From: Alphaproteobacteria bacterium UBA1301
GTDB taxonomy: Bacteria; Pseudomonadota; Alphaproteobacteria; Micropepsales; Micropepsaceae
Length of the DNA: 64,000 nt
Assembly (NCBI GenBank): GCA_002307725.1
Contig: DBUB01000002.1
Coordinates: forward strand, 1-64,000
Reading direction: 5' to 3'
A program made the translations under genes and the position numbers. Below are positions 35,363 through 43,833 of this stretch, one piece after another. Positions within the stretch are counted from its first letter, which is position 1; the number at the start of each line of letters is the position of its first letter. The notes under the pieces are model-generated. The model saw only the letters and a list, made by a program, of their open reading frames with translations. It was not told the DNA's origin and searched no databases.

Positions 35363-35931
35363 CGCCTATCTTGGCCTTGCTAAAGCCATAGCGTCCGATC
35401 ATGGGCAACGAATTCACCTTGACGCCGCGGCGGACGAGCTGCCGTGCATAGTCGAGTACGCGAGGTCGTGGCAGCAAAGCTGCAACGGAACTGGTCGGCT
35501 GAAGAACTAACGCCAACGCGCGGAGAGGGCGGCATCCTGCACTTCATAGTCCGCAAAAAGCGTGGGCGATGCGCGATCCCGAATTTCGTTGAGCCTTGAA
35601 AAGCCGAAGCCGCGTTTCAAGGGCCAGAAAGCTGACGGTCTGTGCCCCATATGTGCCCCTGCGGAGATATAGGGCATGGAGTTCAATTGCTAAGCTATTG
35701 ATTTTAATGGTGCCGCCTGGGTGACTCGAACACCCGACCCCCGCATTACGAATGCGTAGGTCATACCTTCTGGGGCATTCGGTTGGTTTCTGTTCATCTG
35801 ACTAAGTAGTTGTACAGGAAGAGTTTATTCTCTTGCTTACTCCCATCCTCTACGGTCATCACCTGGGGGATTGCGGCTTTTTTGTTTCCACGTTGCTTCC
35901 ATGAGCGGGTGAGTCGTGGTATGGTGCTTCC
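35363..35931. other. Intergenic region containing the left end of the integrative element
   Basis: About 570 bases. The left part (35363-35700) has no recognisable gene. The 49-base att repeat lies at 35708-35756, followed by about 175 bases of element sequence before the integrase. A GC-poor stretch with TTTTTTG near 35880 precedes the integrase gene. Confidence 0.6.
35708..35756. repeat. Left attachment site (49-base direct repeat, tRNA-Thr 3' fragment)
   Basis: Identical over 49 bases to 39514-39562. It is the anticodon-to-CCA half of tRNA-Thr on the minus strand. The sequence to its right no longer matches a tRNA, so this copy is not a gene. It is the chromosomal remnant left when the element rebuilt the tRNA at its other end. 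Confidence 0.93.
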
Positions 35932-37161
35932 ATGCCTAGGCTCTCAACAGTCCGCCTTACCAAGCGTGTTGTCGAAAATGCGCGTCCGGGAGAATTCATT
36001 TCGGATAGCGTCTTGCGGGGCTTTGGCCTTCGCGTGACAGCCAGCGGAACGAAGAGCTTCGTCATCACCTATCGCAAAGAGAACGGCGACCAGGGCCGCC
36101 AAGTCGTCGGGCACTACCCGGCCGATACGGTCGATGAAGCCCGCACCGAAGCCCAGAAGCGATTAAGTGGTGTGAAGGGCGGCAGAGACCCCAGCAAGGA
36201 CCGTAAGGCCCTTCGCGCTGCCCCCATGGTTCAACACCTTGCAGACGAATACCTCGGTTCCTACGCCGCGTCCCGCAACCTGCGCGCCCGTACCGTGAAG
36301 GATGCACGGACGGTGCTAACCCTTGCGCTGCCTACTCTTGGTCGGTGCAAGGTGCAGGACATTACGACCACCGATATTCGCCGGGCACATGGCGAGGCGC
36401 AGAAGCTCGCAGGGGTCTATCAGGCAAACCGGTTACTCGCAGTCCTGAGCAAGATGTTCTCCCTTGCAGAAGAGCTTGGATGGCGGTCGGGCAATCCGTG
36501 CCGCGGCGTGAAGAAATTCCACGAGGATCAGCGTTGGCGCAATCTGTCGGAGAGTGAAGTCATGCGGCTCTTGGGGGCCTGCGATGGCTATGAAAACCAG
36601 AATGCCGCGGACGCGATACGTTTGCTGTTGTTCACGGGCGCGCGCCTGCAAGAGGTCTTGAAAGCGGAGTGGTCCCAATTCGACCTGGAGACCGGCCTTT
36701 GGGAGAAACCATCGGCACACACCAAGACGAACCGGCAACACCGGCTGCAACTTGATGGCCCTGCCTTGGCCCTCCTTAGAGATATGCGGCTCGCAAATTC
36801 CCACGGCGAGTTCCTTTTCCCAGGGGAGCCGATTGTCACCGAAACGGGAAGCCTGATTGTCAAAGCCAGGGCGGACCTAAAGCGTCCTTGGGCGCATATC
36901 GTCAAAGAGGCTCGATTAGACGACGTGTGCCTCCATGACTTACGGCGCACCACAGCAAGTTTCATGCTTTCCGGCGGCGCTTCGCTTGCCACGGTTGGGA
37001 AGACCCTCGGTCATACGCAGGCATCGACGACCGCGCGCTATGCTCAACTTGCCCAGACGGTGCAGCGTGACGAACTACGCAAGGTTGGCGAACACATATC
37101 GGATTTGCAGGCACGGGCACGCGAAGGCCGGGTAATCCCATTGCGGACGGCAACACCTTGA
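35932..37161 (+). CDS. int: Tyrosine recombinase/integrase (P4 type)
   Basis: A 409-residue site-specific recombinase. Residues 1-90 are the arm-binding DUF4102-like domain (SDSVLRGFGLRVTASGTKSFV), residues about 98-185 the SAM-like core-binding domain, and the rest is catalytic. The active-site residues are present: Arg in FTGARLQEVL, Lys in AHTKTNRQH, HDLRRT, LGHTQASTTARYAQ with the nucleophile Tyr. It sits 175 bases inside the left repeat and should catalyse integration into and excision from tRNA-Thr. It appears full length and intact. Confidence 0.95.
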   Translation: MPRLSTVRLTKRVVENARPGEFISDSVLRGFGLRVTASGTKSFVITYRKENGDQGRQVVGHYPADTVDEARTEAQKRLSGVKGGRDPSKDRKALRAAPMVQHLADEYLGSYAASRNLRARTVKDARTVLTLALPTLGRCKVQDITTTDIRRAHGEAQKLAGVYQANRLLAVLSKMFSLAEELGWRSGNPCRGVKKFHEDQRWRNLSESEVMRLLGACDGYENQNAADAIRLLLFTGARLQEVLKAEWSQFDLETGLWEKPSAHTKTNRQHRLQLDGPALALLRDMRLANSHGEFLFPGEPIVTETGSLIVKARADLKRPWAHIVKEARLDDVCLHDLRRTTASFMLSGGASLATVGKTLGHTQASTTARYAQLAQTVQRDELRKVGEHISDLQARAREGRVIPLRTATP

Positions 37162-37198
37162 CCACTAACGGCCAATGCATGACTGGGGGAATAGACGG

Positions 37199-37537
37199 AT
37201 GAACAGAACAACCATCGTGATTGTTCTAGCTGCATTAGCTTCGTCTGCAAGCGCTGAAGAACAGACAATTTCCGAATATCACCGCGTGACCGCGATTTGG
37301 TACTCCTACGGCCTAGGATGCGCCGTGCAGGATCGAAGTACCGAAAGAGCGATGGCGTGGACGCAAAGCGCACTCGGTTTAGTGACAGCCTTGAGCAAAA
37401 CTTCGCCGAAAGAAGCCACGGAGTGGGCTGCTTTTTTCAATTCGGCTGAGATAGCTGCAAGAGCCAAGGGGGGCTTTCGGTGTGAGAAGGTAACTGCGTT
37501 TCCCACCCCTCCACCACAGGAACTATTTCAGAGTTAA
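37199..37537 (+). CDS. Small exported hypothetical protein of the element
   Basis: A 112-residue protein from the ATG at 37199 (GGGGA eight bases upstream). The N-terminus (MNRTTIVIVLAALASSASAEE) is a signal peptide cut near residue 19-20. The mature part contains two cysteines (LGCAVQD and GFRCEKV) that could form one disulfide, and is otherwise helical. No family recognised. It starts 38 bases after the integrase and ends one base before the ParB-like gene, so it belongs to the element transcript. A secreted product is unexpected cargo on so small an element. Confidence 0.7.
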   Translation: MNRTTIVIVLAALASSASAEEQTISEYHRVTAIWYSYGLGCAVQDRSTERAMAWTQSALGLVTALSKTSPKEATEWAAFFNSAEIAARAKGGFRCEKVTAFPTPPPQELFQS

Positions 37538-37538
37538 A

Positions 37539-38228
37539 ATGGAAACCGTCTACCTAGCCGACATTGTTCGTTCGGATGATATGCAGCCCCGCACCAAGAC
37601 AGACCCGCGGGTGGTTGAGCGCTATCGCCTTGCGATGTCCAATGGCGCGGAGTTTCCCCCCATCGTGGTAGCCCGGTTGAACGGCACCATGGTCTTGGTC
37701 GATGGGTTTCATAGGGTCGCCGCCATGTCGGCACGTGGCATCCACCAAACGGATGCAGACATACGCGATGTAGCCTCTTGGGCGGAAGCGCATTGGCTTG
37801 CCTTCCAAGCGAACATGACCCACGGCGTACCCTTCAAGAAGGCGGAGCTACGGGGGGCTTTTGGTGCCTACATGAAGGCGAACCGCTACGTCGATGAGCG
37901 CGGGCACCTGAAATCCTATAGGGTGATGGCCACCGAGCTAGGCGGCGTGGTTTCCTACTCCTGTCTGCGGCGGTGGATGAAGAAAGACTTCCCTCGTGTA
38001 TTCCGCAAATTGAGCAACAGCGAAGATCAGCCGCGGGCCAACGGCGGGCTTGTTCCCTGTGCATCTCCCCAACGGATGCTGACACGGGAGGCCCAAAGGG
38101 CTTTGGATCAAGCGGCAGCGGCTATCGTTGGCGTGACCGCCCCAATGAGCCGGGCCATGCTGCTGCACAAAGCGAAGTCCATCGTGGAAGCCCTGGAGGG
38201 TAACCCGGTGGAGCAGCCTTATTGCTGA
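37539..38228 (+). CDS. ParB/sulfiredoxin-fold nuclease-domain protein of the element
   Basis: A 229-residue protein. Residues 1-95 have the ParB-N pattern: VYLADIVRSDDMQPRT, FPPIVVARLNGTMVLVDGFHRVAAM and then a helical segment. VDGFHR corresponds to the GERR-type nucleotide-binding loop of ParB-like proteins. The C-terminal half is helical with possible DNA-binding helices (LGGVVSYSCLRRWMKKDF). Such proteins on small elements serve as partition factors, transcription regulators or CTP/ATP-dependent nucleases. The sequence does not distinguish between these. Confidence 0.82.
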   Translation: METVYLADIVRSDDMQPRTKTDPRVVERYRLAMSNGAEFPPIVVARLNGTMVLVDGFHRVAAMSARGIHQTDADIRDVASWAEAHWLAFQANMTHGVPFKKAELRGAFGAYMKANRYVDERGHLKSYRVMATELGGVVSYSCLRRWMKKDFPRVFRKLSNSEDQPRANGGLVPCASPQRMLTREAQRALDQAAAAIVGVTAPMSRAMLLHKAKSIVEALEGNPVEQPYC

Positions 38229-38241
38229 TCTTTTGGGGGTT

Positions 38242-38276
38242 CCTAGGGGCCTACTGTTTCATTGAAACACTCTAGG
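38242..38276. promoter_or_regulatory. Palindrome downstream of the ParB-like gene
   Basis: The palindrome TGTTTCA-T-TGAAACA (38255-38269) is framed by CCTAG/CTAGG. It lies 14 bases past the ParB-like stop and about 160 bases before the next gene. It could be an operator or partition site for the ParB-like protein, or a weak terminator. There is no U-run. Confidence 0.45.
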
Positions 38277-38435
38277 CAACAAAGCCCTGCCTATGTGGTT
38301 TTTCATGGTCGTTAAGCCACTGTGGAAATTACCAATGTGAGTAAGCGTACGCTGTTGGTGCCTTATGGTAATAGGCAGTCCCGTTAGGGACCAGTTCCTA
38401 TTGGCCGATCACCAACCCCAATAAGGAAAATCAAA

Positions 38436-39092
38436 ATGTCCTTCTCCACGAATACTCGTGGGGTGGGCACCCGTGCGCGTGCCGCGCGGTGCACCATCCA
38501 CTATGACTCAATCGACAATCAACCGGTCGTCCGCATCGGCCTGCCCGATGGGCGGAAATTCTGCACCGACCCGGAAAACTGGCGAGACTATCTGCGGCTA
38601 GGCTTCAGCCCCAATGTCAGCCTGGACGATAGCGGCAATGGGCATAGCTATCCGCGGACGATGGCACACAGCCCGGACGAGAAGGCAGCGCGCTCAGGCA
38701 CGCAAACGCTCGCGCGCATCTTTGTAGCCCTGAGAATGGTCCGCGAAGCGAAGGCGGGTGGTGAACCTGTCAATCCCAAGGGCTGGGTAGTGCGTCATGC
38801 GAACGGCGATACGCTTGATCTTCGGGATGTGAACCTAGTGAAGGTGCCCGCTAGTGGGCATCGGAACAGCTACCGGACCTTTTGGGGAGTGTGGAAGCGG
38901 TGGTGTCTTGTCGAACAGGGAAAGAACCCCAACGCTGAATTCGCAAAACGACGCAGGGCATTCAAGGCAAAGGGTGGTCCGAAATATTTGGGTGCCGCAC
39001 GTACACCCCCTACAAATGTACGCTCGCAACAGATTGTTCCCCCCATGCTCCCCCTTAATTCTTCGACCGTGGGGAGTGCCAATGATGACTGA
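38436..39092 (+). CDS. Hypothetical protein with HNH-like segment
   Basis: A 218-residue basic protein. The segment GWVVRHANGDTLDLRDVNLVKV (about residues 110-131) resembles the second half of HNH/AP2-type homing-endonuclease proteins (DH-NGD-LDNRRENL). The first active-site Asp-His is replaced by Arg-His and the RRE by RDV, so nuclease activity is doubtful. A DNA-binding role is more likely. It lies in the integrative element and ends inside the AlpA-like gene (11-base overlap). Ribosome site AAGGA lies nine bases upstream. Family assignment is tentative. Confidence 0.65.
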   Translation: MSFSTNTRGVGTRARAARCTIHYDSIDNQPVVRIGLPDGRKFCTDPENWRDYLRLGFSPNVSLDDSGNGHSYPRTMAHSPDEKAARSGTQTLARIFVALRMVREAKAGGEPVNPKGWVVRHANGDTLDLRDVNLVKVPASGHRNSYRTFWGVWKRWCLVEQGKNPNAEFAKRRRAFKAKGGPKYLGAARTPPTNVRSQQIVPPMLPLNSSTVGSANDD

Positions 39093-39309
39093 CCCCAAAG
39101 TGATGGGGGAATGTCTGTTCGATACCAAGCAAGCGGCGGCGTTCCTGAATGTCAGTCCAAGGACGCTGGAGGATTGGCGCTGGCGTGGCGGTGGCCCGCT
39201 GTTCCGCAAATTGGGGCAGCGCCTCGTGCGTTACTCGCGGGATGACCTGTCCGCATTCATCGCGAGAAACACATACGCGAACACCGGCATGGCGCAGTCG
39301 GAGCGTTAG
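39082..39309 (+). CDS. AlpA-like helix-turn-helix excisionase/regulator
   Basis: A 75-residue MerR/AlpA-type DNA-binding protein: LFDTKQAAAFLNVSPRTLEDWRWRGGGPLF then KLGQRLVRYSRDDLSAFI. These proteins act as excisionases or activators of integrase genes in P4-like elements. The ATG at 39082 has GGGGAG five bases upstream and overlaps the preceding gene by 11 bases. A longer in-frame frame begins at 38854 but lies inside the HNH-like gene. It is the last gene before the right repeat. Confidence 0.9.
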   Translation: MMTDPKVMGECLFDTKQAAAFLNVSPRTLEDWRWRGGGPLFRKLGQRLVRYSRDDLSAFIARNTYANTGMAQSER

Positions 39310-39513
39310 GATCGGTGTTGTCTGAAATGGTCGGTGGGGTCGTCTGCATCGGTGCAGGCGGCCTTACCAGCCGTCAGAGGTGGACAGCGGATTGCGGCGG
39401 TGAGCAGACGTTAGCCAGCACGCTTTGTTTCCACCTTGCTTCCATGCAAAGCGGCCTGCGATTTTCTTCTATCAGGACGTTAGAGAAAAATATGCCCATT
39501 CAAGGGCTTGAAC

Positions 39514-39562
39514 TGGTGCCGCCTGGGTGACTCGAACACCCGACCCCCGCATTACGAATGCG
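39514..39562. repeat. Right attachment site (49-base direct repeat)
   Basis: Perfect copy of 35708-35756, forming the 3' half of the intact tRNA-Thr. The match stops exactly after AATGCG, with G here and T at the left copy. Confidence 0.93.
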
Positions 39563-39589
39563 GTGCTCTACCGGCTGAGCTAAGGCGGC
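39514..39589 (-). tRNA. tRNA-Thr (anticodon CGT)
   Basis: A full cloverleaf of 76 bases on the minus strand: acceptor GCCGCCT paired with AGGCGGC, D-arm TAGCTCAGCCGGTAGAGCA, anticodon stem-loop CCGCA-TTCGTAA-TGCGG giving anticodon CGT, T-arm with GGTTCGA-like sequence (GTGTTCGAGTCAC), and an encoded CCA. Its 3' half is the right attachment repeat of the integrative element, which has restored the gene on insertion. Confidence 0.95.
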
Positions 39590-39880
39590 CCGTTTTGCGC
39601 CCGGAAGACGCGACATCGACCAGAAGACCCCCGTCAGGGGCCGTCCGGCGAGGCGCGGAAAATACGCATCCTAACGCCGTCCTGCAACTACCCATTGGGG
39701 TCTGGCCTCACCCTCGACCCTCACCCCCACGCGACAGCTTGAAGCGGCCCGTCAACCCAGCTGCCAGCTTTGCGGGCGCCCTGGCCGGACACCCGCCTGC
39801 CGCGATCCGCCGCAACTCGTGCCTTTCTGCCGCCATTCCTTTGGGCTACGGGTAATTGTGACGTTCGCTTTTCGGTCTCT

Positions 39881-41086
39881 GTGAAACATCTATCCAGCCG
39901 CCTCAGTTTCAGCCAATTCGCATCGGGCTCGGTGTCCGGGGTGTTCATCCCCCTGTTCGGGGCCTGGCTGGCTTGGCGCGGGCTCACCGCCGAGGCCATC
40001 TCGGTCCTGCTCGCGAGTGCCCTGATGTTGCGGGCGATTGCCGGACCTTTCAGCGGTATTATCGCCGACGCGCGCAACGACCGCCGCTTCGTGATGCTGG
40101 CACTTTATTGGGTGATGCTGGCCGGATTCGGGGCGCTGAATCTGATCGAAGAGCCCTATCTGATCTTCCTGGCGGCGGTCCCGGCCTATGTCGCTTACGG
40201 CGCCGCCACGCCGCTGCTCGAAAGCGTCAGCGTGCGTCTGGCCGAGCATTTCAGCTTCGACTATGGCCGGGTGCGCATCTGGGCCTCGTCGGCTTTTGTG
40301 GTGATGAATGTCGTCAGCGGCATTTTGGCCAAATATTTCGGCCTCGGCGTGGTTGCCCCGCTGCTGACCCTTGGCGCGGTCGCGTGCCTGTTCTCGACCT
40401 TCACGCTGCCGAGCCCGCCGGTGGCGGAGGGATGTGCCCCCTTAAGGAGTCGCCTGAAAGCGACCTGGGAGGAGACCCGCGAATTGCTCCGGGCACCGGT
40501 GTTCCTGATTTTCTTGGCCGCCGCCAGCTTTGAGCAATCCACCCACGCCTTCTATTATGCCTATGGCGGCTTGCATTGGCGCGCGCTCGGCTATTCCGAA
40601 CTGCTCATCGGCGTCATCTGGCCGCTCGGCGTACTCGCTGAGATTGCGCTGTTTAGCCAAGCTTTGGCGGTGCTGAACCGCTTCGGGCCAGCCAAGCTGC
40701 TCTTGATGGGCGGGCTCGTCGCCGTGGTGCGCTGGACTATCCTGTCGTTCGATCCGCCACTGCCGCTCGTTATTATCGCCCAGTTTATGCACGGCGGCAC
40801 CTTCGCGCTGGCCCATCTCGGCGCCGTGTTCTTCATCCTGAAGGCGGTGCCGCAACGGCTGGCCGCTACGGCGCAAAGCCTCTACTTCATGGGCAGCCAA
40901 GGCATGATGATGGGAATCATGACCCTGGCCTGCGGCCACGCCTATGCGCTATGGGGCGGGCGCACTTATTTGTTGATGACCGCCATGGGCGTGATTGCCA
41001 TTGCCACCACGCTGGTGCTCGCCAAACGCTGGCACGGCGAACGCATTATCCCCGGCGAAACTGACGACCAAGTGGTGACGATTTAG
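39881..41086 (+). CDS. MFS permease (PPP/nucleoside-symporter-like)
   Basis: About 401 residues with 12 hydrophobic segments. The start is unclear. I prefer the GTG at 39881, which gives VKHLSSRLSFSQFASGSVSG just before the first helix. A TTG at 39770 would add 37 residues of unlikely composition. The features (AWRGLTAEAISVLLASALMLRA, GRVRIWASSAFVVMNVVSG, LMHGGTFALAHL-like motif QFMHGGTFALAHLG) match the MFS_1-like group that includes 3-phenylpropionate transporters. The substrate is unknown. The gene stands between the tRNA and a dispersed repeat, with no functional partner. Confidence 0.82.
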   Translation: MKHLSSRLSFSQFASGSVSGVFIPLFGAWLAWRGLTAEAISVLLASALMLRAIAGPFSGIIADARNDRRFVMLALYWVMLAGFGALNLIEEPYLIFLAAVPAYVAYGAATPLLESVSVRLAEHFSFDYGRVRIWASSAFVVMNVVSGILAKYFGLGVVAPLLTLGAVACLFSTFTLPSPPVAEGCAPLRSRLKATWEETRELLRAPVFLIFLAAASFEQSTHAFYYAYGGLHWRALGYSELLIGVIWPLGVLAEIALFSQALAVLNRFGPAKLLLMGGLVAVVRWTILSFDPPLPLVIIAQFMHGGTFALAHLGAVFFILKAVPQRLAATAQSLYFMGSQGMMMGIMTLACGHAYALWGGRTYLLMTAMGVIAIATTLVLAKRWHGERIIPGETDDQVVTI

Positions 41087-41146
41087 GAGCGCTTCACCGA
41101 AAAGTGGTATCCGGTTTTCGGCAATGAAGCGCGACAAACAAAGAAT
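41087..41146. repeat. 60-base dispersed repeat, copy 1
   Basis: 58 of 60 positions match 57857-57916. Both copies contain CCGAAAAGTGG-n-ATCCGGTTTTCGG, an imperfect palindrome able to form a hairpin, flanked by GCGCTTCA and TGAAGCGC, which are themselves complementary. It fills the gap between the convergent MFS and fhs genes. Confidence 0.85.
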
Positions 41147-42837
41147 CAAAACAGCCCTTCGATCTGGCCCGCCTCATTGAGATGAATGTTGTTGGCGGCG
41201 GGAACCCGCGGCAGGCCGGGCATGGTCATGATGTCGCCGGCGATCACCACCACGAATTCGGCACCGGCCGACAGACGCACCTCGCGCACTTTGACCATGT
41301 GATCGGTGGGGGCGCCGCGCTTTTCGGGATCGGTCGAAAACGAATACTGCGTCTTCGCCATGCACACCGGCAGATGGCCGAAGCCCGCATCTTCGAGTTC
41401 GTTGAACCGCGCTCGCGTGGCACTGTCAGCGGAGATACCATTGGCGCCATAGATGGTGCGAGCAATGGTCTGGGTCTTGTCCCACAGCGGCATTTCGACG
41501 GGATAAAGCGGCTTGAAGTCCGCTTCGCCCTTGGCACAGGTTTCCACCACGCATTTGGCAAGATCGACGACGCCCTTGCCGCCGTGGGCCCAGCCGCGGC
41601 TGATATGGGCCGGACAATCGACGGCGTTCGCAATGTCCACGACGCGCTGCAGCTCCTCTTCCGAATCGCCAAGGAACGCGTTGACCGCCACGATCACCGG
41701 CACGCCGAACTTTTTCACATTGCGGATATGGCGTTCGAGATTGGCGGCGCCGCGCTCGATCGCACCCATGTTGGGCTTCTTCAAATCTTCTTTGGCAACG
41801 CCGCCGTGATGTTTGAGAGCCCGCACCGTGGCGACGATCACCGCTGCCGCCGGATCGAGCCTCGCTTTGCGGCATTTGATGTCGAAGAATTTCTCCGCCC
41901 CCAGATCGGCACCGAACCCGGCTTCCGTCACGACGTAATCGGCAAGCTTCAGCGCCGCTTTGGTCGCCACCACCGAATTGCAGCCATGGGCGATGTTGGC
42001 GAACGGGCCGCCGTGCACGAAGACGGGATTGTTCTCCAGCGTCTGCACCAGATTGGGCACCAGCGCGTCCTTGAGCAGCACGCTCATGGCGCCGGGGGCG
42101 TCGAGTTCCTTGGCGGTGACATAGCGCCGGTCACGTGTCTGCCCCACCACGATGTTGCCGAGGCGGCGTTCGAGGTCCTTCAAATCGGACGCCAAGCACA
42201 GGATCGCCATCACTTCCGAGGCAACGGTGATATCAAAACCGTCTTCGCGCGGGAAACCATTGGTGACGCCGCCGAGCGATGACGTGATCAGCCTGAGCGC
42301 CCGGTCGTTCATGTCGAGGCACCGGCGCCAGGCGAGACGGCGGGCGTCAAGCCCCAGCGAATTCGACCAATAGATATGATTGTCGAGCAGTGCCGCGAGC
42401 AAATTGTTGGCGGCGGTGACGGCGTGGAAGTCGCCGGTGAAATGCAGGTTGATGTCCTCCATCGGCACGACCTGCGAATAGCCGCCGCCGGCCGCTCCGC
42501 CCTTCATGCCGAAACACGGCCCTAGCGACGGCTCGCGCAACGCCGCCATGGCGCGATAACCGAGCAGGTTCAGCGCATCGTTGAGACCAACCGTGACGGT
42601 GGTCTTGCCCTCGCCAGCCGGGGTGGGGGTGACGGCGGTCACCAGGATGAGCTTGGCGGCAGGCCGCGGTTTGAGGCTCTCGAGGTAATCGAGAGCGATC
42701 TTGGCCTTGGAGCGGCCGAAGGGGATGACGGCCTCCGCCGGAATGTCGAGCTTTGGGGCGATCTCGGAGATCGGTTTCATCTTGGCGTCGCGCGCAATTT
42801 CAATATTGCTGCGAACGGGATTTTCCTGAAATTCCAT
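41146..42837 (-). CDS. fhs: Formate--tetrahydrofolate ligase
   Basis: A 563-residue enzyme that joins formate to tetrahydrofolate using ATP, feeding one-carbon metabolism in the cytoplasm. The P-loop TPAGEGKTT is at about residue 71. EPSLGPCFGMKGGAAGGGYSQV, DINLHFTGDFHA, AANNLLAALLDN and the C-terminal PGLPRVPAANNIHL follow as in the family. The length is normal. The start ATG lies 75 bases from the xerC stop, on the same strand. Confidence 0.97.
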   Translation of the reverse strand: MEFQENPVRSNIEIARDAKMKPISEIAPKLDIPAEAVIPFGRSKAKIALDYLESLKPRPAAKLILVTAVTPTPAGEGKTTVTVGLNDALNLLGYRAMAALREPSLGPCFGMKGGAAGGGYSQVVPMEDINLHFTGDFHAVTAANNLLAALLDNHIYWSNSLGLDARRLAWRRCLDMNDRALRLITSSLGGVTNGFPREDGFDITVASEVMAILCLASDLKDLERRLGNIVVGQTRDRRYVTAKELDAPGAMSVLLKDALVPNLVQTLENNPVFVHGGPFANIAHGCNSVVATKAALKLADYVVTEAGFGADLGAEKFFDIKCRKARLDPAAAVIVATVRALKHHGGVAKEDLKKPNMGAIERGAANLERHIRNVKKFGVPVIVAVNAFLGDSEEELQRVVDIANAVDCPAHISRGWAHGGKGVVDLAKCVVETCAKGEADFKPLYPVEMPLWDKTQTIARTIYGANGISADSATRARFNELEDAGFGHLPVCMAKTQYSFSTDPEKRGAPTDHMVKVREVRLSAGAEFVVVIAGDIMTMPGLPRVPAANNIHLNEAGQIEGLF

Positions 42838-42912
42838 TACCGACCACTTCCCATGGGGTTTGCTGCGATGAGCGCCATTGGGGGGCAGAATACCGTATGG
42901 ACGGGGTCGCGA

Positions 42913-43833
42913 TCAGACCGCGGTTTTGCAACGCGGGTGTGCGTTTGCGTAAACGTCCATCAGCTTCTTAACGTCGATTTCGGTGTAGGTCTGGGTGGTC
43001 GAAAGCGACGCGTGGCCGAGAAGTTCCTGCACCGCCCTGAGTTCCCCACCATTGGCCAAGAGGTGGGTGGCGAAGGAATGGCGCAGCGCGTGCGGGGTGG
43101 CGCGATCGGAAAGTCCGAGGCGGGACCGCAGGCGCTGCATCAGGGCTTGGGCCTCGCGCGGGCTCATTGCGAGGCCGGTCCGCGACAGGAACAGCGGCGC
43201 CTCAGGGCCGCCGTTGAATGGCACCACAGCGGCATAGGCCGCCGCCGCGTCCCGTACCGCCGGGAGCAACGGTACCGAGCGCATTTTTTTGCCTTTGCCG
43301 AGCACGGTGATGGTCTCGCCGAGCGGCACGTCGCCGCGTTTGAGGCTGAGGCCTTCGGAGATGCGTAGCCCGGCGCCGTAGAGCAGCGTCAGCAGCGCCA
43401 CGTCGCGCGCCGCAATCCATTCGATGTCGTTTTCGCCGGCTTCGGCGAGGGTGCGGGCGGCATCGATTTCGCTCAAAGGCCGCGGCAGGGTACGCGGGAT
43501 GCGGGGGCTGCGTACCGCCCGCGCAGCGGCGTTCTCCACAATGTTTTCCCGCGCCAAAAAGCGGAAAAAGCTGCGCACCGCGGCCAGCGCGCGGCTCACA
43601 CTGCGGGGCCCGAGGCCTTCGGCGCGCCGCCTGGTGATGAAGGCGCGGATGTCGGCGGGCTTCAAACCGGCCAGCATGGCATCGTCGGGGATGCCACCGA
43701 CATGCTCGGTGAGAAAAGCGATGAACCGGTCGAGATCGTCGCCATAGGCGCGCAAGGTATGGGCGCTGGCCCGCCGTTCATGGGCGAGACCATCGAGCCA
43801 ATCGGCTTTCAGGATTTGGGCAGATCGAGCCAT
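42913..43833 (-). CDS. xerC: Tyrosine recombinase XerC
   Basis: A 306-residue recombinase that resolves chromosome dimers at dif with XerD. The N-terminal core-binding domain (WLDGLAHERRASAHTLRAYGDDL) is followed by the catalytic domain with Arg in YGAGLRISEGL, HALRHSFATHLLANGG, LGHASLSTTQTYTEID and the nucleophile Tyr. It overlaps the DUF484 gene by 25 bases, an arrangement common in proteobacteria, and is not part of the mobile element at 35.7-39.6 kb. Confidence 0.94.
   Translation of the reverse strand: MARSAQILKADWLDGLAHERRASAHTLRAYGDDLDRFIAFLTEHVGGIPDDAMLAGLKPADIRAFITRRRAEGLGPRSVSRALAAVRSFFRFLARENIVENAAARAVRSPRIPRTLPRPLSEIDAARTLAEAGENDIEWIAARDVALLTLLYGAGLRISEGLSLKRGDVPLGETITVLGKGKKMRSVPLLPAVRDAAAAYAAVVPFNGGPEAPLFLSRTGLAMSPREAQALMQRLRSRLGLSDRATPHALRHSFATHLLANGGELRAVQELLGHASLSTTQTYTEIDVKKLMDVYANAHPRCKTAV

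Larger units (their letters stand above)
35708..39562. mobile_element. Compact tRNA-Thr integrative element (about 3.8 kb)
   Basis: The segment is bounded by perfect 49-base repeats derived from the 3' half of tRNA-Thr(CGT). It has a P4-type integrase next to the left repeat. The four further genes all read in one direction: a small exported protein, a ParB-like protein, an HNH-like protein and an AlpA-like regulator. It has no structural phage genes, conjugation genes or recognisable replication gene, so it resembles a phage satellite or minimal genomic island that would need a helper to move. Confidence 0.88.

Noticed and set aside
35708..35756. A second tRNA-Thr gene
   Set aside because: Only the 3' half matches. 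The 5' half needed for the D-arm and acceptor stem is missing, so this is an attachment-site remnant.
41182..42282. A 366-codon open frame opposite fhs
   Set aside because: Same kind of GC-driven shadow. The fhs gene on the minus strand has all its family motifs.
42913..43833. XerC as a second mobile-element integrase
   Set aside because: Its length, lack of an arm-binding domain and overlap with DUF484 mark it as the chromosomal dimer-resolution recombinase.
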